Positions 45,288-56,594 of a stretch of DNA of 64,000 bases are shown here, one piece after another; positions within the stretch are counted from its first letter, which is position 1, and each line of letters begins with the position of its first letter. Position numbers and translations under genes: made by a program. Source of the DNA: CAZLFQ01 sp044229535 (GTDB taxonomy: Bacteria > Pseudomonadota > Alphaproteobacteria > Rickettsiales > Midichloriaceae); contig JBGASU010000001.1 in the NCBI GenBank assembly GCA_044229535.1, positions 1,476,923-1,540,922 on the forward strand, written 5' to 3'. Below the pieces are notes generated by a model, which saw only the letters and a list, made by a program, of their open reading frames with translations, made no database searches and was not told the origin of the DNA.

Positions 45288-45316
45288 TTGACGAGGTAAG
45301 CTTTTTAACTTATAAA
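45288..45316 (+). promoter_or_regulatory. promoter of the 23S-5S rRNA unit
   Basis: TTGACG (45288-45293), a 17-bp spacer and TATAAA (45311-45316) make a near-consensus sigma-70 promoter about 230 bases before the 23S 5' end. It supports independent transcription of 23S-5S, away from 16S. The rest of the leader, 45317-45548, holds a hairpin near 45444-45465 and the 5' half of the processing stem. Confidence 0.75.
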
Positions 45317-45382
45317 CTTGATCCACACGACGACGACAAATAAAAACGAAAGTTGTGAAAAAGTGACGTAAGTTACTTGTTC

Positions 45383-45420
45383 TTTTGAAATTGTGAACAA
45401 AATTTAAATGTTCTTAAAAA
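45383..45420 (+). other. 5' half of the pre-23S processing stem
   Basis: The segment 45383-45403 (core TTGAAATTGTGAACAAAA) is complementary to 48395-48414, with a one-base bulge. A second block TTCTTAAAAA (45411-45420) is complementary to 48377-48386. Together they make a long-range stem that encloses the 23S gene, as expected for an RNase III precursor site. Confidence 0.7.
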
Positions 45421-45548
45421 TAAAATTTTTATATACTAAGAGCCTACAACAAATGAGCGTTGTAGGACGGGAAAAAAAATGAAATTTTAAAGAGTGATGT
45501 TTATAAAATTATAAGTTTAATTCTGTAAACGACATCATTCAGTATTAA

Positions 45549-48317
<2,769 letters not shown>

Positions 48318-48376
48318 ATTAAGCTGAATGTGTCGTATACAGGGTTAAACTTGTAACACATCACTACATTAAATCC

Positions 48377-48414
48377 TTTTTAAGAATAATGTGAGTTTTG
48401 TTCACAATTCAAAG
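48377..48414 (+). other. 3' half of the pre-23S processing stem
   Basis: Complementary to 45383-45420 as described for the 5' half (48395-48414 and 48377-48386). It sits between 23S and 5S, so cutting here would separate the two RNAs. Confidence 0.7.
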
Positions 48415-48433
48415 CATAAAGATCCCTCTTTAT

Positions 48434-48551
48434 AGCTTGGTGATAATAGAGAAAGTGAAACACTCGATCCCATCTCGAACTCGACAGTGAAACCTTTCAT
48501 CGTTAATGGTACTTTGACTTAAGTCACGGGAGAGTAAAACGTTGCCAAGCT
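48434..48551 (+). rRNA. rrf: 5S ribosomal RNA
   Basis: About 118 bases. The terminal helix is AGCTTGG ... CCAAGCT. The conserved core CGATCCCATCTCGAACTCG (loop B/C region) is present. It is directly followed by GAAGAGGGTTTTTT, where AAGAGGG can pair with CCCTCTT before the 5S, extending the helix. Boundaries are within a few bases. Confidence 0.93.
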
Positions 48552-48583
48552 TTGAAGAGGGTTTTTTAGTTCCGATATACAGG

Positions 48584-48638
48584 AAAAGCCTAGTTAACCA
48601 GATAGTTGCAACTGTTTGGTTAACTAGGCTTTTTTTTA
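48584..48638 (+). terminator. strong terminator of the rRNA unit
   Basis: A 17-bp stem (AAAAGCCTAGTTAACCA, 48584-48600, against 48616-48632), followed by a T-run. It is one of the longest perfect stems in the window. Confidence 0.9.
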
Positions 48639-48660
48639 TTGTATCACTTAAGAGGAAGTA

Positions 48661-48742
48661 GTTAATGTGTGTGTGGGGGAGTTTTGCCCGCAAAGCGGTC
48701 TTTAAGCAAATTCGAGCATACATTAATGGATTCTTCGAATCC
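48661..48742 (-). repeat. dispersed palindromic repeat, copy B
   Basis: Read on the minus strand it starts GGATTCGAAGAATCC, identical to copy A, then continues with the same order of elements: T/G-rich arm, ATTTGC, a GC-containing centre, GCAAAA, C-run, and ACACACA arm. The outer stem (ATTAATGTATG against CACACATTAA) differs from copy A in both strands, so pairing is kept. It lies 22 bases after the rRNA terminator. The rest of the 331-bp gap (48743-48882) is AT-rich leader to the next gene. Confidence 0.7.
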
Positions 48743-48882
48743 TAAAAAAGAGCAAGATAATTAGATCAAATTTCTCTCATCAAAACAAAATTATCAAACT
48801 CTAAAAAATCTTTCTTAAAATTAACCATTCCTTAACCATTCATTTGCTACCCTAATTTTAACTAGGTTTGGAGAGAGGGTGA

Positions 48883-50625
48883 ATGGCTAAGTTTGATATC
48901 AAGGATAAAGCCTTTAGAAACTTAATAGAAGAGCGTTGTAAATTTTATGGCCTACCAGATGAGGTTATAAGACTAAACAATGCTGTTAATAAATATAAAA
49001 AGTCTAATTTTTTTGCTAAATTATTTAATTTTGGAGATGCTAAAAAAGCACAAAAAGAATTTGAAGAATTGAAGGCAGATAAAAACTTCAAAAAAGTCTT
49101 AGAAAGTAACGGCTTTAAATTCGATTCTAAAGGAGATATGCAAAAGGCTGAGTGGTATGCTAATCAAACAATGCAAGGTGTTCCTGATGGTGCAATTTTA
49201 AAGCTACCTAATCCAAATCAATTGAGTAGAAGTGATGAAGGATCAATAGGGCAGTATGCTCAAGTTCCTAGTCAAAATCAGCAATACGTTGTGCCTAATA
49301 TTTATTCTAGTGCGGCTTTAAATACTGCTACTACTCCTGTTCAGCAACAATTTGGTTCTCAATTTCCAGACCCACAAAGGCCGCAACAAACTCCTCAGCC
49401 TCAACCACAACCACAAAATACCAGAGCTGATCTTCCTAAATTATTTGATGTTGTTAGGAATAATGATGTAGAAGCCTTGAAAGAAATAATTAGAGCTAAT
49501 ACATCTTATGTGAATATGGCGAGAGATAAAGATGGGTACTCTCCACTTCATTTTGCCCCTAATAAACAAATTGCAGAAGAGCTTGTTAAAGCTGGTGCAG
49601 ATATAAATGCGGTAGCTAAAGATGGAACAAGACCAGTCGATTGGGCGCAGAATAATCCTGATTTAAAGCAATATCTGGATGCTCAAGGTAGACAATCGCA
49701 AATTCAATCAAATAATGCACAAAATGCGCAAGTTTCTTCGCCACCACAACTAAAACGTAGTGATAATGTGCAGAGAATACCATCTACGGATGAATTAGCT
49801 AGAATGGCTCAACAAGATTTGCCTCAACAGCCTTATTCATTTAAAAAACCTGCAGCAAATCCAAGTCAAACTTATGCAGCTGGTGCAATGCCGCCAATGG
49901 GTCAGTACGGTGCAACTCCAGAAGAGAATAAGCCAGCTTTTGACTTGGATCCTAGGCATTTAGCCCCGCGCCCCACAACTCAAGTCCAATCTGAAGTAAG
50001 GGGTATATATGCTGGACAGTCAAGCGATACAAGTAGTAGAAGTTCTACCCAATATGATTCTACTACTTCTCCATTTCGTAATGGAAGCAACGGTGATATT
50101 TATGCTGTTCCTGATAAAAAGGACGAACAGTATGGGAGTTTAACTTTATCCGAGAAACCTAAAACAGGTCCAGACGCTGATTCGACTAACCCAAAAGCCC
50201 CATTGCCTCAACAAGTCGGAGGTCTAGATAAATTTGGCAATCTACAAGGCGGCATCTATGGAGGAAGTGGTGCATTGTCAACTGAGGCCGCAGAAGCTAA
50301 TAGGAGAGCCTATGAAGCAGAAATTGCCCAACAACGTGCTGCAACCACTCTACCTACTAGTCATGCAAAAACCAATCTTGCCCACAGCGCTCCACCTGCG
50401 TTAACAGGAGCGAAAGTATCCCCTGCAATTGCAGCGATGGCTCAGGCTATAAGTGGTGGGCAAATTCATACTACTCCGCCAAAAACTCAGTCCACTGTTC
50501 CACCACGTGCAGATGGAGCTCCGCAGCCTCATAGAGATGCATATCAACCATTAGCAAAGGTTCATCCGCGAGTAAATCCTTCTCAAAGTACTGTAGAGGT
50601 AAAATTTAAAACACCACAACGCTAG
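48883..50625 (+). CDS. ankyrin-repeat protein with long Pro/Gln-rich linkers
   Basis: 580 residues. N-terminal helical domain (about 1-100, KFDIKDKAFRNLIEERCKFY). Then low-complexity Pro/Gln segments (FPDPQRPQQTPQPQPQPQ). A short ankyrin region follows (about 185-265: DKDGYSPLHFAPNKQIAEEL, GADINAVAKDGTRPVDWAQ), then a long disordered Pro/Ser/Thr/Gln-rich C-terminal half. No signal peptide. This arrangement is typical of secreted effectors of intracellular bacteria, though secretion is not shown. The 3' end overlaps nuoH by 20 bases, convergently. Confidence 0.8.
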   Translation: MAKFDIKDKAFRNLIEERCKFYGLPDEVIRLNNAVNKYKKSNFFAKLFNFGDAKKAQKEFEELKADKNFKKVLESNGFKFDSKGDMQKAEWYANQTMQGVPDGAILKLPNPNQLSRSDEGSIGQYAQVPSQNQQYVVPNIYSSAALNTATTPVQQQFGSQFPDPQRPQQTPQPQPQPQNTRADLPKLFDVVRNNDVEALKEIIRANTSYVNMARDKDGYSPLHFAPNKQIAEELVKAGADINAVAKDGTRPVDWAQNNPDLKQYLDAQGRQSQIQSNNAQNAQVSSPPQLKRSDNVQRIPSTDELARMAQQDLPQQPYSFKKPAANPSQTYAAGAMPPMGQYGATPEENKPAFDLDPRHLAPRPTTQVQSEVRGIYAGQSSDTSSRSSTQYDSTTSPFRNGSNGDIYAVPDKKDEQYGSLTLSEKPKTGPDADSTNPKAPLPQQVGGLDKFGNLQGGIYGGSGALSTEAAEANRRAYEAEIAQQRAATTLPTSHAKTNLAHSAPPALTGAKVSPAIAAMAQAISGGQIHTTPPKTQSTVPPRADGAPQPHRDAYQPLAKVHPRVNPSQSTVEVKFKTPQR

Positions 50626-51604
50626 CCATTATAACCACCCAAACCAATGTTAGTGGTAGGAAAACTTTCCAACCTAATCTCATCAGTTGATCGTATCGAT
50701 AACGAGGGAATGCAGCGCGCACCCAAATGAATACAAATAAACAGAAACACACTTTTAAAACAAACCAGAAAAACCCAGGTATTACTTCTAAAAATTCCAA
50801 ATTAAATGGCGGCAACCACCCACCTAAAAATAATATGGTGGCAATCGCACTCATCAAAATCATGTTGGCATATTCACCAAGGAAAAATAATGCAAATGCC
50901 ATTGAAGAATATTCAACGTTATAACCTGCAACCAACTCAGCTTCTGCTTCTGGTAAATCAAACGGGTGACGGTTTGTCTCTGCTAATATGGAAATAAAAA
51001 ATACCACAAACATTGGCAATAATAATAATTCAATGTGAAGAGGCATAGTTCTATGCGAATTGACAATCTCAGTTAAATTTAAAGATTGCGAATAAAGCAG
51101 TACACAAATAATTGTAAAACCAATAGATACCTCGTAAGATACCATCTGCGCAGCAGAACGTATAGCACCTAAAAACGCATATTTAGAGTTACTTGCCCAA
51201 CCAGCGATAATAATTCCATACACACCTAAAGATGAGATTGCTAGTAGGTACAAGACACCAACGTTGATATCGGCAATTACAAAATCTTCACTAACAGGAA
51301 TTACTGCCCAACCAATCATCGCTAATACAAATGTAATAACGGGTGCAAGCATGAATAAGAATTTATCTGCCCCACTTGGAATTATCGGTTCTTTAAATAT
51401 AAGTTTTACTGCATCGGCAATGGGTTGTAATAATCCAAAAATACCAACGACATTTGGACCTCGGCGAAGTTGCATAGCACCAATGATTTTTCGTTCGGCA
51501 TAGGTTAAATATGCTACGCTTAGGATTAGCGGTACTAATAACATTAGAATTTTCAATAGTATTTCTAAAGTTAGAGGTAAGTATTCTAGGATAGTCTGTA
51601 TCAT
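50606..51604 (-). CDS. nuoH: NADH-quinone oxidoreductase subunit H
   Basis: 332 residues, eight helices, the membrane subunit of complex I at the quinone site. The segments RRGPNVVGIFGLLQPIADAVKL and AETNRHPFDLPEAEAELVAGYN are diagnostic; length is normal. It is alone here: the usual neighbours nuoG and nuoI are absent, an ankyrin gene converges on it and an unknown gene diverges from it. Confidence 0.96.
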   Translation of the reverse strand: MIQTILEYLPLTLEILLKILMLLVPLILSVAYLTYAERKIIGAMQLRRGPNVVGIFGLLQPIADAVKLIFKEPIIPSGADKFLFMLAPVITFVLAMIGWAVIPVSEDFVIADINVGVLYLLAISSLGVYGIIIAGWASNSKYAFLGAIRSAAQMVSYEVSIGFTIICVLLYSQSLNLTEIVNSHRTMPLHIELLLLPMFVVFFISILAETNRHPFDLPEAEAELVAGYNVEYSSMAFALFFLGEYANMILMSAIATILFLGGWLPPFNLEFLEVIPGFFWFVLKVCFCLFVFIWVRAAFPRYRYDQLMRLGWKVFLPLTLVWVVIMASVVVF

Positions 51605-51745
51605 ATATTTAGTAAAAAAATAACCTATACAATAATTACCCTAAGTTTAGCGAAACGGCAATGTTTTAAAGTAGCGTGGTTATTATTTGATTTTATAAAA
51701 TAAAATCTTATAAATAAATACTCTGGGATATGACGTGTTTTATAA

Positions 51746-53011
51746 ATGAATCTTTTATCAGTGCCTACTTTACCCAAATTAAGTGATTATTTTAAAGAAG
51801 GAATGAAAGGCTTATACTATCTAAAAAAAAAGTACTCTATATTCGATCCTAATACTGTTTGGGTTAAACACCAAAAGTATCCAGAAAGTGATCAGTTTAG
51901 AATTCAGCTAACAGCAGTGTTTCTTAAATTGTTTTTTCATAATAACGGATTATACGATTTGATAGAAGTTCAAGATGATAACGGAGAGTTGATTTTGTTA
52001 TCGAGAGCTAATATACCTCACATTGCCCAATTTGATGCAGATTCATGCAAAGTAAATAACATTCCATTTTATTGTATGAATGGTGGATGTGAGATTAATG
52101 ATGATAATATAACTAGAAGTAAAACAGTAAACCATGTTTCTAACTATAAAGGTAAGAAAATACAAGACTTTGAAAAAGTATTTTTACTATCACTGATGTT
52201 AGACACATATGGCTTTGGATGCGAAGACTTTGCGCTTAAGATTTCGAATGAAGCATATTATTTTAGGCTTGCAAACCTAGGAGATAATTTTCTTTCATTA
52301 ACGGACAAGATGCCAAAACAACCAGATCTATTTTCACAAAAATTATTAAAGCTTAAAGAGACTTTAAATAGCGATCAAGAGGTAGAAAAAATTGACCTAG
52401 CACTTCAAGTTTTAAGCGAATATGAAGGGAACGTTTTCCTCAAGATTTTTAAATATTTACCTAAAGAATTTCTGAACAAGCTAAGTGCAGAGCGGGTTAT
52501 TAAAGCTGCTGATGATATACTAAAGGAAGCTTCTAAAATTGATAAGGTTATACAGGTTCTTTTTGATAGGACCTCGCATATTTTCGATAGAAGTATTGTT
52601 AAAGATTTTAAAGGATTATCTTTAAAAAATGCTCAGATACCGAGCTATTCTGAAATGGAATCTTATAGTTACAATATCGAAAGTTACGTTAAGGATTTGA
52701 TTCATAAGCATCTTAAGAATTTAGCATCTTTAAAGATGTGTGTAGAGGTGGAAACAGCCTTGAAAAATAATGATGTGGCAAGAATTGAATCTATTTTGGC
52801 GTCTAAGAAAATAGATAACGATCCTCTTTGTTTTAGTTTTTATAAATATCCAGAACAAAAAGGAATGATCGACCTGAGCTTGCTAAAAATTTCAAAAATA
52901 CCAAAGACATATAATTACCGTAACGAGGCGGCTGAAAGATATAATAATTATTGGGAATTAAAGGATGTTCTAATAGAAGATTGCGATAAATCTTTTCTTG
53001 ATGAGTTATAA
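51746..53011 (+). CDS. hypothetical protein, 421 aa
   Basis: Not recognised. Residues about 60-200 contain a beta-rich region. Its pattern MLDTYGFGCEDFALKI ... YYFRLANLGDNFLSL is faintly like the catalytic/metal loops of lipid- or HipA-type kinases (Asp...Asn...Asp), but the match is too weak for a call. The C-terminal half is helical. No signal peptide or membrane segment. It precedes divK-pleD on the same strand with about 64 bases between (taking the divK start used here). Confidence 0.6.
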   Translation: MNLLSVPTLPKLSDYFKEGMKGLYYLKKKYSIFDPNTVWVKHQKYPESDQFRIQLTAVFLKLFFHNNGLYDLIEVQDDNGELILLSRANIPHIAQFDADSCKVNNIPFYCMNGGCEINDDNITRSKTVNHVSNYKGKKIQDFEKVFLLSLMLDTYGFGCEDFALKISNEAYYFRLANLGDNFLSLTDKMPKQPDLFSQKLLKLKETLNSDQEVEKIDLALQVLSEYEGNVFLKIFKYLPKEFLNKLSAERVIKAADDILKEASKIDKVIQVLFDRTSHIFDRSIVKDFKGLSLKNAQIPSYSEMESYSYNIESYVKDLIHKHLKNLASLKMCVEVETALKNNDVARIESILASKKIDNDPLCFSFYKYPEQKGMIDLSLLKISKIPKTYNYRNEAAERYNNYWELKDVLIEDCDKSFLDEL

Positions 53012-53075
53012 ATTATACTTGCTCATAATAGATAAAAACTGTTTTAATAAATGCTACACTAACTTAATGAATATT

Positions 53076-53459
53076 ATGGCTAATAATAAAAAAATATTGC
53101 TTGTTGAAGATGATGAGATAAACGCCAAACTAATCCGTGATTTTCTAACATATAAAGGATTTAAAATTATAGTGGTCAACAATGGACTTGAGGTTAAGTC
53201 TATGGTGGATAAGGAGAAGCCAGATATAATACTTCTAGATATACAAATCTTCGGAAAGTCTGGTATAGAAGTTGCCAAAGAATTGAAGGGTGATATGAAC
53301 ACATCATCTATTCCTGTATTTGCAGTTAGTGCATTTTCAAAAAATAAAGTTCTTACACCAGAGCAGTTCAATCTTTTTGACGAGTATGTTGAAAAACCTA
53401 TTAGATTCGCAGAATTTCTACCACTGCTAGATAGTTATCTTGATGGTGAGGGGAAGTAG
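53076..53459 (+). CDS. divK: single-domain response regulator DivK
   Basis: About 127 residues, a single receiver domain. Acidic pocket VEDDEINAKL, phospho-acceptor Asp in ILLDIQIFGKSG, and Lys in YVEKPIRFAEF. DivK is an essential cell-cycle regulator in Caulobacter, acting with DivJ and PleC. Starts at 53067 and 53076 are both possible; the open frame extends to 52998. It lies 2 bases before pleD, so the two are coupled. Confidence 0.9.
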   Translation: MANNKKILLVEDDEINAKLIRDFLTYKGFKIIVVNNGLEVKSMVDKEKPDIILLDIQIFGKSGIEVAKELKGDMNTSSIPVFAVSAFSKNKVLTPEQFNLFDEYVEKPIRFAEFLPLLDSYLDGEGK

Positions 53460-53461
53460 TT

Positions 53462-54826
53462 ATGTCAGCGAGAGTTTTGGTTGTAGATGACATTGAATTT
53501 AACGTTAAATTATTGGATACCAAACTCAAGCAAGAGTATTACACGGTCTTTGCTGCTTATAATGGCAAAGAGGCAATAGAAAAAGTCAGAGAAACACATC
53601 CAGACATTATCCTGATGGATGTTATGATGCCGGAAATGGATGGTTTTGAATCCACTAGAATAATCAAGGCAGATCCTGAATTTGGTCATATACCAGTGAT
53701 TATGGTCACTGCATTAAATGCTCAAGAAGATAAGGTAAAAGGCTTGGAATGCGGGGCTGATGATTTTCTAACAAAGCCTATTAATGATATGGCTCTTTTT
53801 ACTAGACTACGTTCTTTAGTCAGAATGAAAGTTATGTTAGATGAGTTAAGATTGAGAGATAAAACAAGCCAAGAGTTGGGAGTTTCGAGTAATTCTCAAG
53901 GTGATAGAGAGCGTATTGAAGGTGCTAGGATATTGTTAATTGAAGATGATGTTATTCAAGTTGAAAAAATAAAAAATAGGCTTGAGAATTCAAAGTTAAA
54001 AGTGGATATAGCGGATACTCTTGAAAAGATTTTAAGTGCTTTAGACCAAAATGACTACTCATTGATTATTGTAAGCACACTACTTCTTTCTACTGATGGA
54101 TTGAGGTTGTGTTCGGAGCTAAGGACTCATGATAAAGCTAGGAATGTTCCAATTTTAATTATAGTTGATGAAAATGACGAGAGAACCTTGAACAAAGGTT
54201 TTGAAATGGGGGTGAATGATTACCTTGTTTCGCCTATTGATCTGAACGAATTGATGGCGCGCTGCACTACTCAAATTAAGCGTAAGAAATATCAAGATCA
54301 GCTAAAAGAAAATTATCTTACAACGGTAACTCAATCTGTTACCGATGGGCTAACAGGCCTGCATAATAGAAGATATTTTGATACGCATTTTGCCAATATG
54401 GTGGCTCAGTCCAAAACATTAAATAAGAATTTATCTATTTTAGTCATTGATATAGATCATTTTAAAAATGTGAATGATCAGTATGGGCACCAATCAGGGG
54501 ATGCTGTGTTAAAAGAATTTGGCAGAAGAGTTGAAGCCTGCATTAGGACTTCAGATATGAGTGCGAGGTTTGGTGGTGAAGAATTTGTTATAATACTGCC
54601 AGAGACATCACTTGAATCAGCAGGTTATGTTGCTGAAAGACTAAGAATGATAATTGAAGATGTAAATTTTGAAATTCCTGTAGCACCAAATGAAATTGGT
54701 ATTACTGCTAGCATAGGGGTGGCTGCTTTAAGGCCAGATGATACTGTTGAATCCCTAATAAAAAGAGCAGATTCAAATCTGTATAAGGCCAAACAAACTG
54801 GTCGAAATAAGTTTGTTTCTGAATAA
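53462..54826 (+). CDS. pleD: response regulator diguanylate cyclase PleD
   Basis: 454 residues: REC1 (1-120; VDDIEFN, phospho-Asp in ILMDVMMPEMDG, Lys in FLTKPIND), REC2 (about 155-280; the acceptor Asp is replaced in IIVSTLLLSTDG, as expected for the PleD adaptor), and GGDEF domain (about 290-454) with active site GGEEF. An inhibitory I-site RTSD stands five residues before GGEEF. It makes c-di-GMP, which controls the motile-to-sessile switch and polar development in Alphaproteobacteria. divK-pleD gene order is conserved in that class. Confidence 0.95.
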   Translation: MSARVLVVDDIEFNVKLLDTKLKQEYYTVFAAYNGKEAIEKVRETHPDIILMDVMMPEMDGFESTRIIKADPEFGHIPVIMVTALNAQEDKVKGLECGADDFLTKPINDMALFTRLRSLVRMKVMLDELRLRDKTSQELGVSSNSQGDRERIEGARILLIEDDVIQVEKIKNRLENSKLKVDIADTLEKILSALDQNDYSLIIVSTLLLSTDGLRLCSELRTHDKARNVPILIIVDENDERTLNKGFEMGVNDYLVSPIDLNELMARCTTQIKRKKYQDQLKENYLTTVTQSVTDGLTGLHNRRYFDTHFANMVAQSKTLNKNLSILVIDIDHFKNVNDQYGHQSGDAVLKEFGRRVEACIRTSDMSARFGGEEFVIILPETSLESAGYVAERLRMIIEDVNFEIPVAPNEIGITASIGVAALRPDDTVESLIKRADSNLYKAKQTGRNKFVSE

Positions 54827-54964
54827 AAGATATAGAGAGTTTTAAGTGCATCTTTTCATAAGTATGTTTTAGCTAAAACTGTTTCCAAACACTTTTTTTA
54901 AGTTTTTTCATGTCCGTTAACCAAAAATTAAGGAATTGCGCTGTAGGATGTATTATGATGCCCA

Positions 54965-56407
54965 ATGATAAAGGGAGTTATGAAACAAGCAGAATTTCAA
55001 AAGCTATTAGAAGGCAATTTAATTAGTGGAACAGAGGAAGCTCTAAAAGCTAATATTGATGATATTTTAAATCAATTTAAGGAAGCCACAGAGGAAGATA
55101 GGGAAGGATTTTTCGATTCATTGTTCCACAGCACTCGTTATGATGTAATGAAAACGCTTGTTGATCAGAAAATTGCAAATGAATTTGAGCTTTATAATAT
55201 AGCTCTAAAGTGCAAAATTGACGATTTACGGGGAGGCGTTGATACAGACTCAATTCAAAACAGAGTACATAAGGCGGCATTAGATCAACTAGATGAAGAG
55301 CGAATTCCTGAATTTTATTCAGCTCTAGTTGATCAGTTATTTATTGATAGAAAGAACAAAGTACAGCTTCCTAGGGCAGAAACCTTACAAGAACTTTACG
55401 AATGGCTGTTTATTGGAGGGCATGGGCAAGCGCTTAGAAAACTACATAACTTTTTAGGTTATTACAGGGGAACTGAGGGGCAAAACAGTGAAGAATTAAT
55501 TGCTGCAGTTAAAGCAGATGATCAGAAAGAAGCATTAAAGCTAATATCGCAAGGGCATTATGTTTATGATTTTACGAAACTTGATTTTCTTAAAGAGGAA
55601 AAGCTCTATAGATTTTTCTTTCACAATAACTTGCATCATCCTAATTGCAACCTAATAGCAACAGATAAAGGTGGTTGGGCTCCGCTTCACTTTGCTGCGA
55701 GAAATGGTTATACTGAAATAGTAAAAGCTATTCTAGAAGCAGCTAAAGGAAATGTTAACCTTTTAGGAGTACCATTCGCACCAGATAAATTTGGCTACAC
55801 CCCGCTTCACTGGGCTGCTATAAAAGGTCGCACGGAAATACTAAAATTACTTCTAGAAAAAGGCGCGGATATTAATGCTAAAGCTATTGGTGGCCACACC
55901 CCGCTGCACGAGGCTGCTGAATATGGCCACACGGAAATAGTAAAATTACTTCTAGAAAAAGGCGCGGATATTAATGCTAAAAATTACTATGGCAAGACCC
56001 CGCTGCACTGGGCTGTATTTAAAGGCCACACGGAAATAGTAAAATTACTTCTAGAAAAAGGCGCGGATGTTCATGCTAAACCTGATTATGGCGACATCCC
56101 GATGCACAAGGCTGCTGAATATGGCTACACGGAAATAGTAAAATTACTTCTAGCACATGGAGCATGTCCGCCATTGAGTATACTTTTAAATAATACATTC
56201 TCGACAGAAATGAACTCAATATTAAGGTCAGGATTTATTAAGAGCCATGCTCATGGTGCTCACAAAGCATTCTCTACTGGCTGGAATATTCTAGAAGGCG
56301 CTTCAAAGGCACTTTCAGGTGATATTACTGAATTCTATGATGAACAAGCCAAGCACAAACCTAACCAAGCTTCACAAGAACAAAACCAAAATAACAACCA
56401 ACGCTAA
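54965..56407 (+). CDS. ankyrin-repeat protein with nearly identical DNA repeats
   Basis: 480 residues. The N-terminal 225 residues are helical and unfamiliar. Ankyrin repeats cover about 230-400 (GWAPLHFAARNGYTEIVKAI, GHTPLHEAAEYGHTEIVKLL and others). Four units of exactly 99 bp start at 55793, 55892, 55991 and 56090; the stretch coding for EIVKLLLEKGADINAK is almost unchanged between the first three. The last 75 residues are polar with a Gln/Asn-rich end. Predicted effector-like protein. A second possible start is the ATG at 54980. Confidence 0.85.
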   Translation: MIKGVMKQAEFQKLLEGNLISGTEEALKANIDDILNQFKEATEEDREGFFDSLFHSTRYDVMKTLVDQKIANEFELYNIALKCKIDDLRGGVDTDSIQNRVHKAALDQLDEERIPEFYSALVDQLFIDRKNKVQLPRAETLQELYEWLFIGGHGQALRKLHNFLGYYRGTEGQNSEELIAAVKADDQKEALKLISQGHYVYDFTKLDFLKEEKLYRFFFHNNLHHPNCNLIATDKGGWAPLHFAARNGYTEIVKAILEAAKGNVNLLGVPFAPDKFGYTPLHWAAIKGRTEILKLLLEKGADINAKAIGGHTPLHEAAEYGHTEIVKLLLEKGADINAKNYYGKTPLHWAVFKGHTEIVKLLLEKGADVHAKPDYGDIPMHKAAEYGYTEIVKLLLAHGACPPLSILLNNTFSTEMNSILRSGFIKSHAHGAHKAFSTGWNILEGASKALSGDITEFYDEQAKHKPNQASQEQNQNNNQR

Positions 56408-56506
56408 ATACTTTGATAAATAAAGCATAATAACTGCTGGTTAAAATAAAAATCTATATTATAGCAATAGCATCCAATCTTGTAGAATGCCATGGAGTGT
56501 GATATA

Positions 56507-56594
56507 AACTCTTGTAAGACAGGGGTGCTTTCTGTTTATGAAGGCTGAGATTATACCCTAGACCTGATTTGGATAATGCCAACGTAGGAAGTTT
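56507..56594 (+). promoter_or_regulatory. TPP (thiamine pyrophosphate) riboswitch
   Basis: The THI-box landmarks are all present in order: AGGGGTGC (56521-56528), AAGGCTGAGA (56541-56550), ACCC (56555-56558), ACCTGATTTGGATAATGCCA (56562-56581) and CGTAGGA (56583-56589). The GGCTGAGA and CCTGAT...GGATAATGCC blocks are the TPP-binding cores. The P1 closing helix is less clear: AAACT (56507-56511) could pair with AGTTT (56590-56594), just after the conserved block. The last block contains AGGA, 5 bases before the ATG of the transporter, so the aptamer and the ribosome binding site are one segment. This implies translational control. Confidence 0.92.

Noticed and set aside
45205..45548. 16S rRNA or tRNA-Ile/Ala genes upstream of 23S
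   Set aside because: I looked for them as in a standard rRNA operon; only a promoter, hairpin and processing stem are present after gshB.
48430..48723. 97-residue minus-strand ORF over the 5S gene and terminator
   Set aside because: It covers 5S rRNA, a terminator stem and repeat copy B, so it is not coding.
48728..48742. tRNA T-arm-like sequence in the repeat (TTCGAATCC)
   Set aside because: No acceptor, D-arm or anticodon arm can be drawn around it; it belongs to the palindromic repeat.
55793..56160. Regular 99-bp repeats as a possible CRISPR array
   Set aside because: The period is too long, there are no unique spacers, and the repeats encode ankyrin units in an intact frame.
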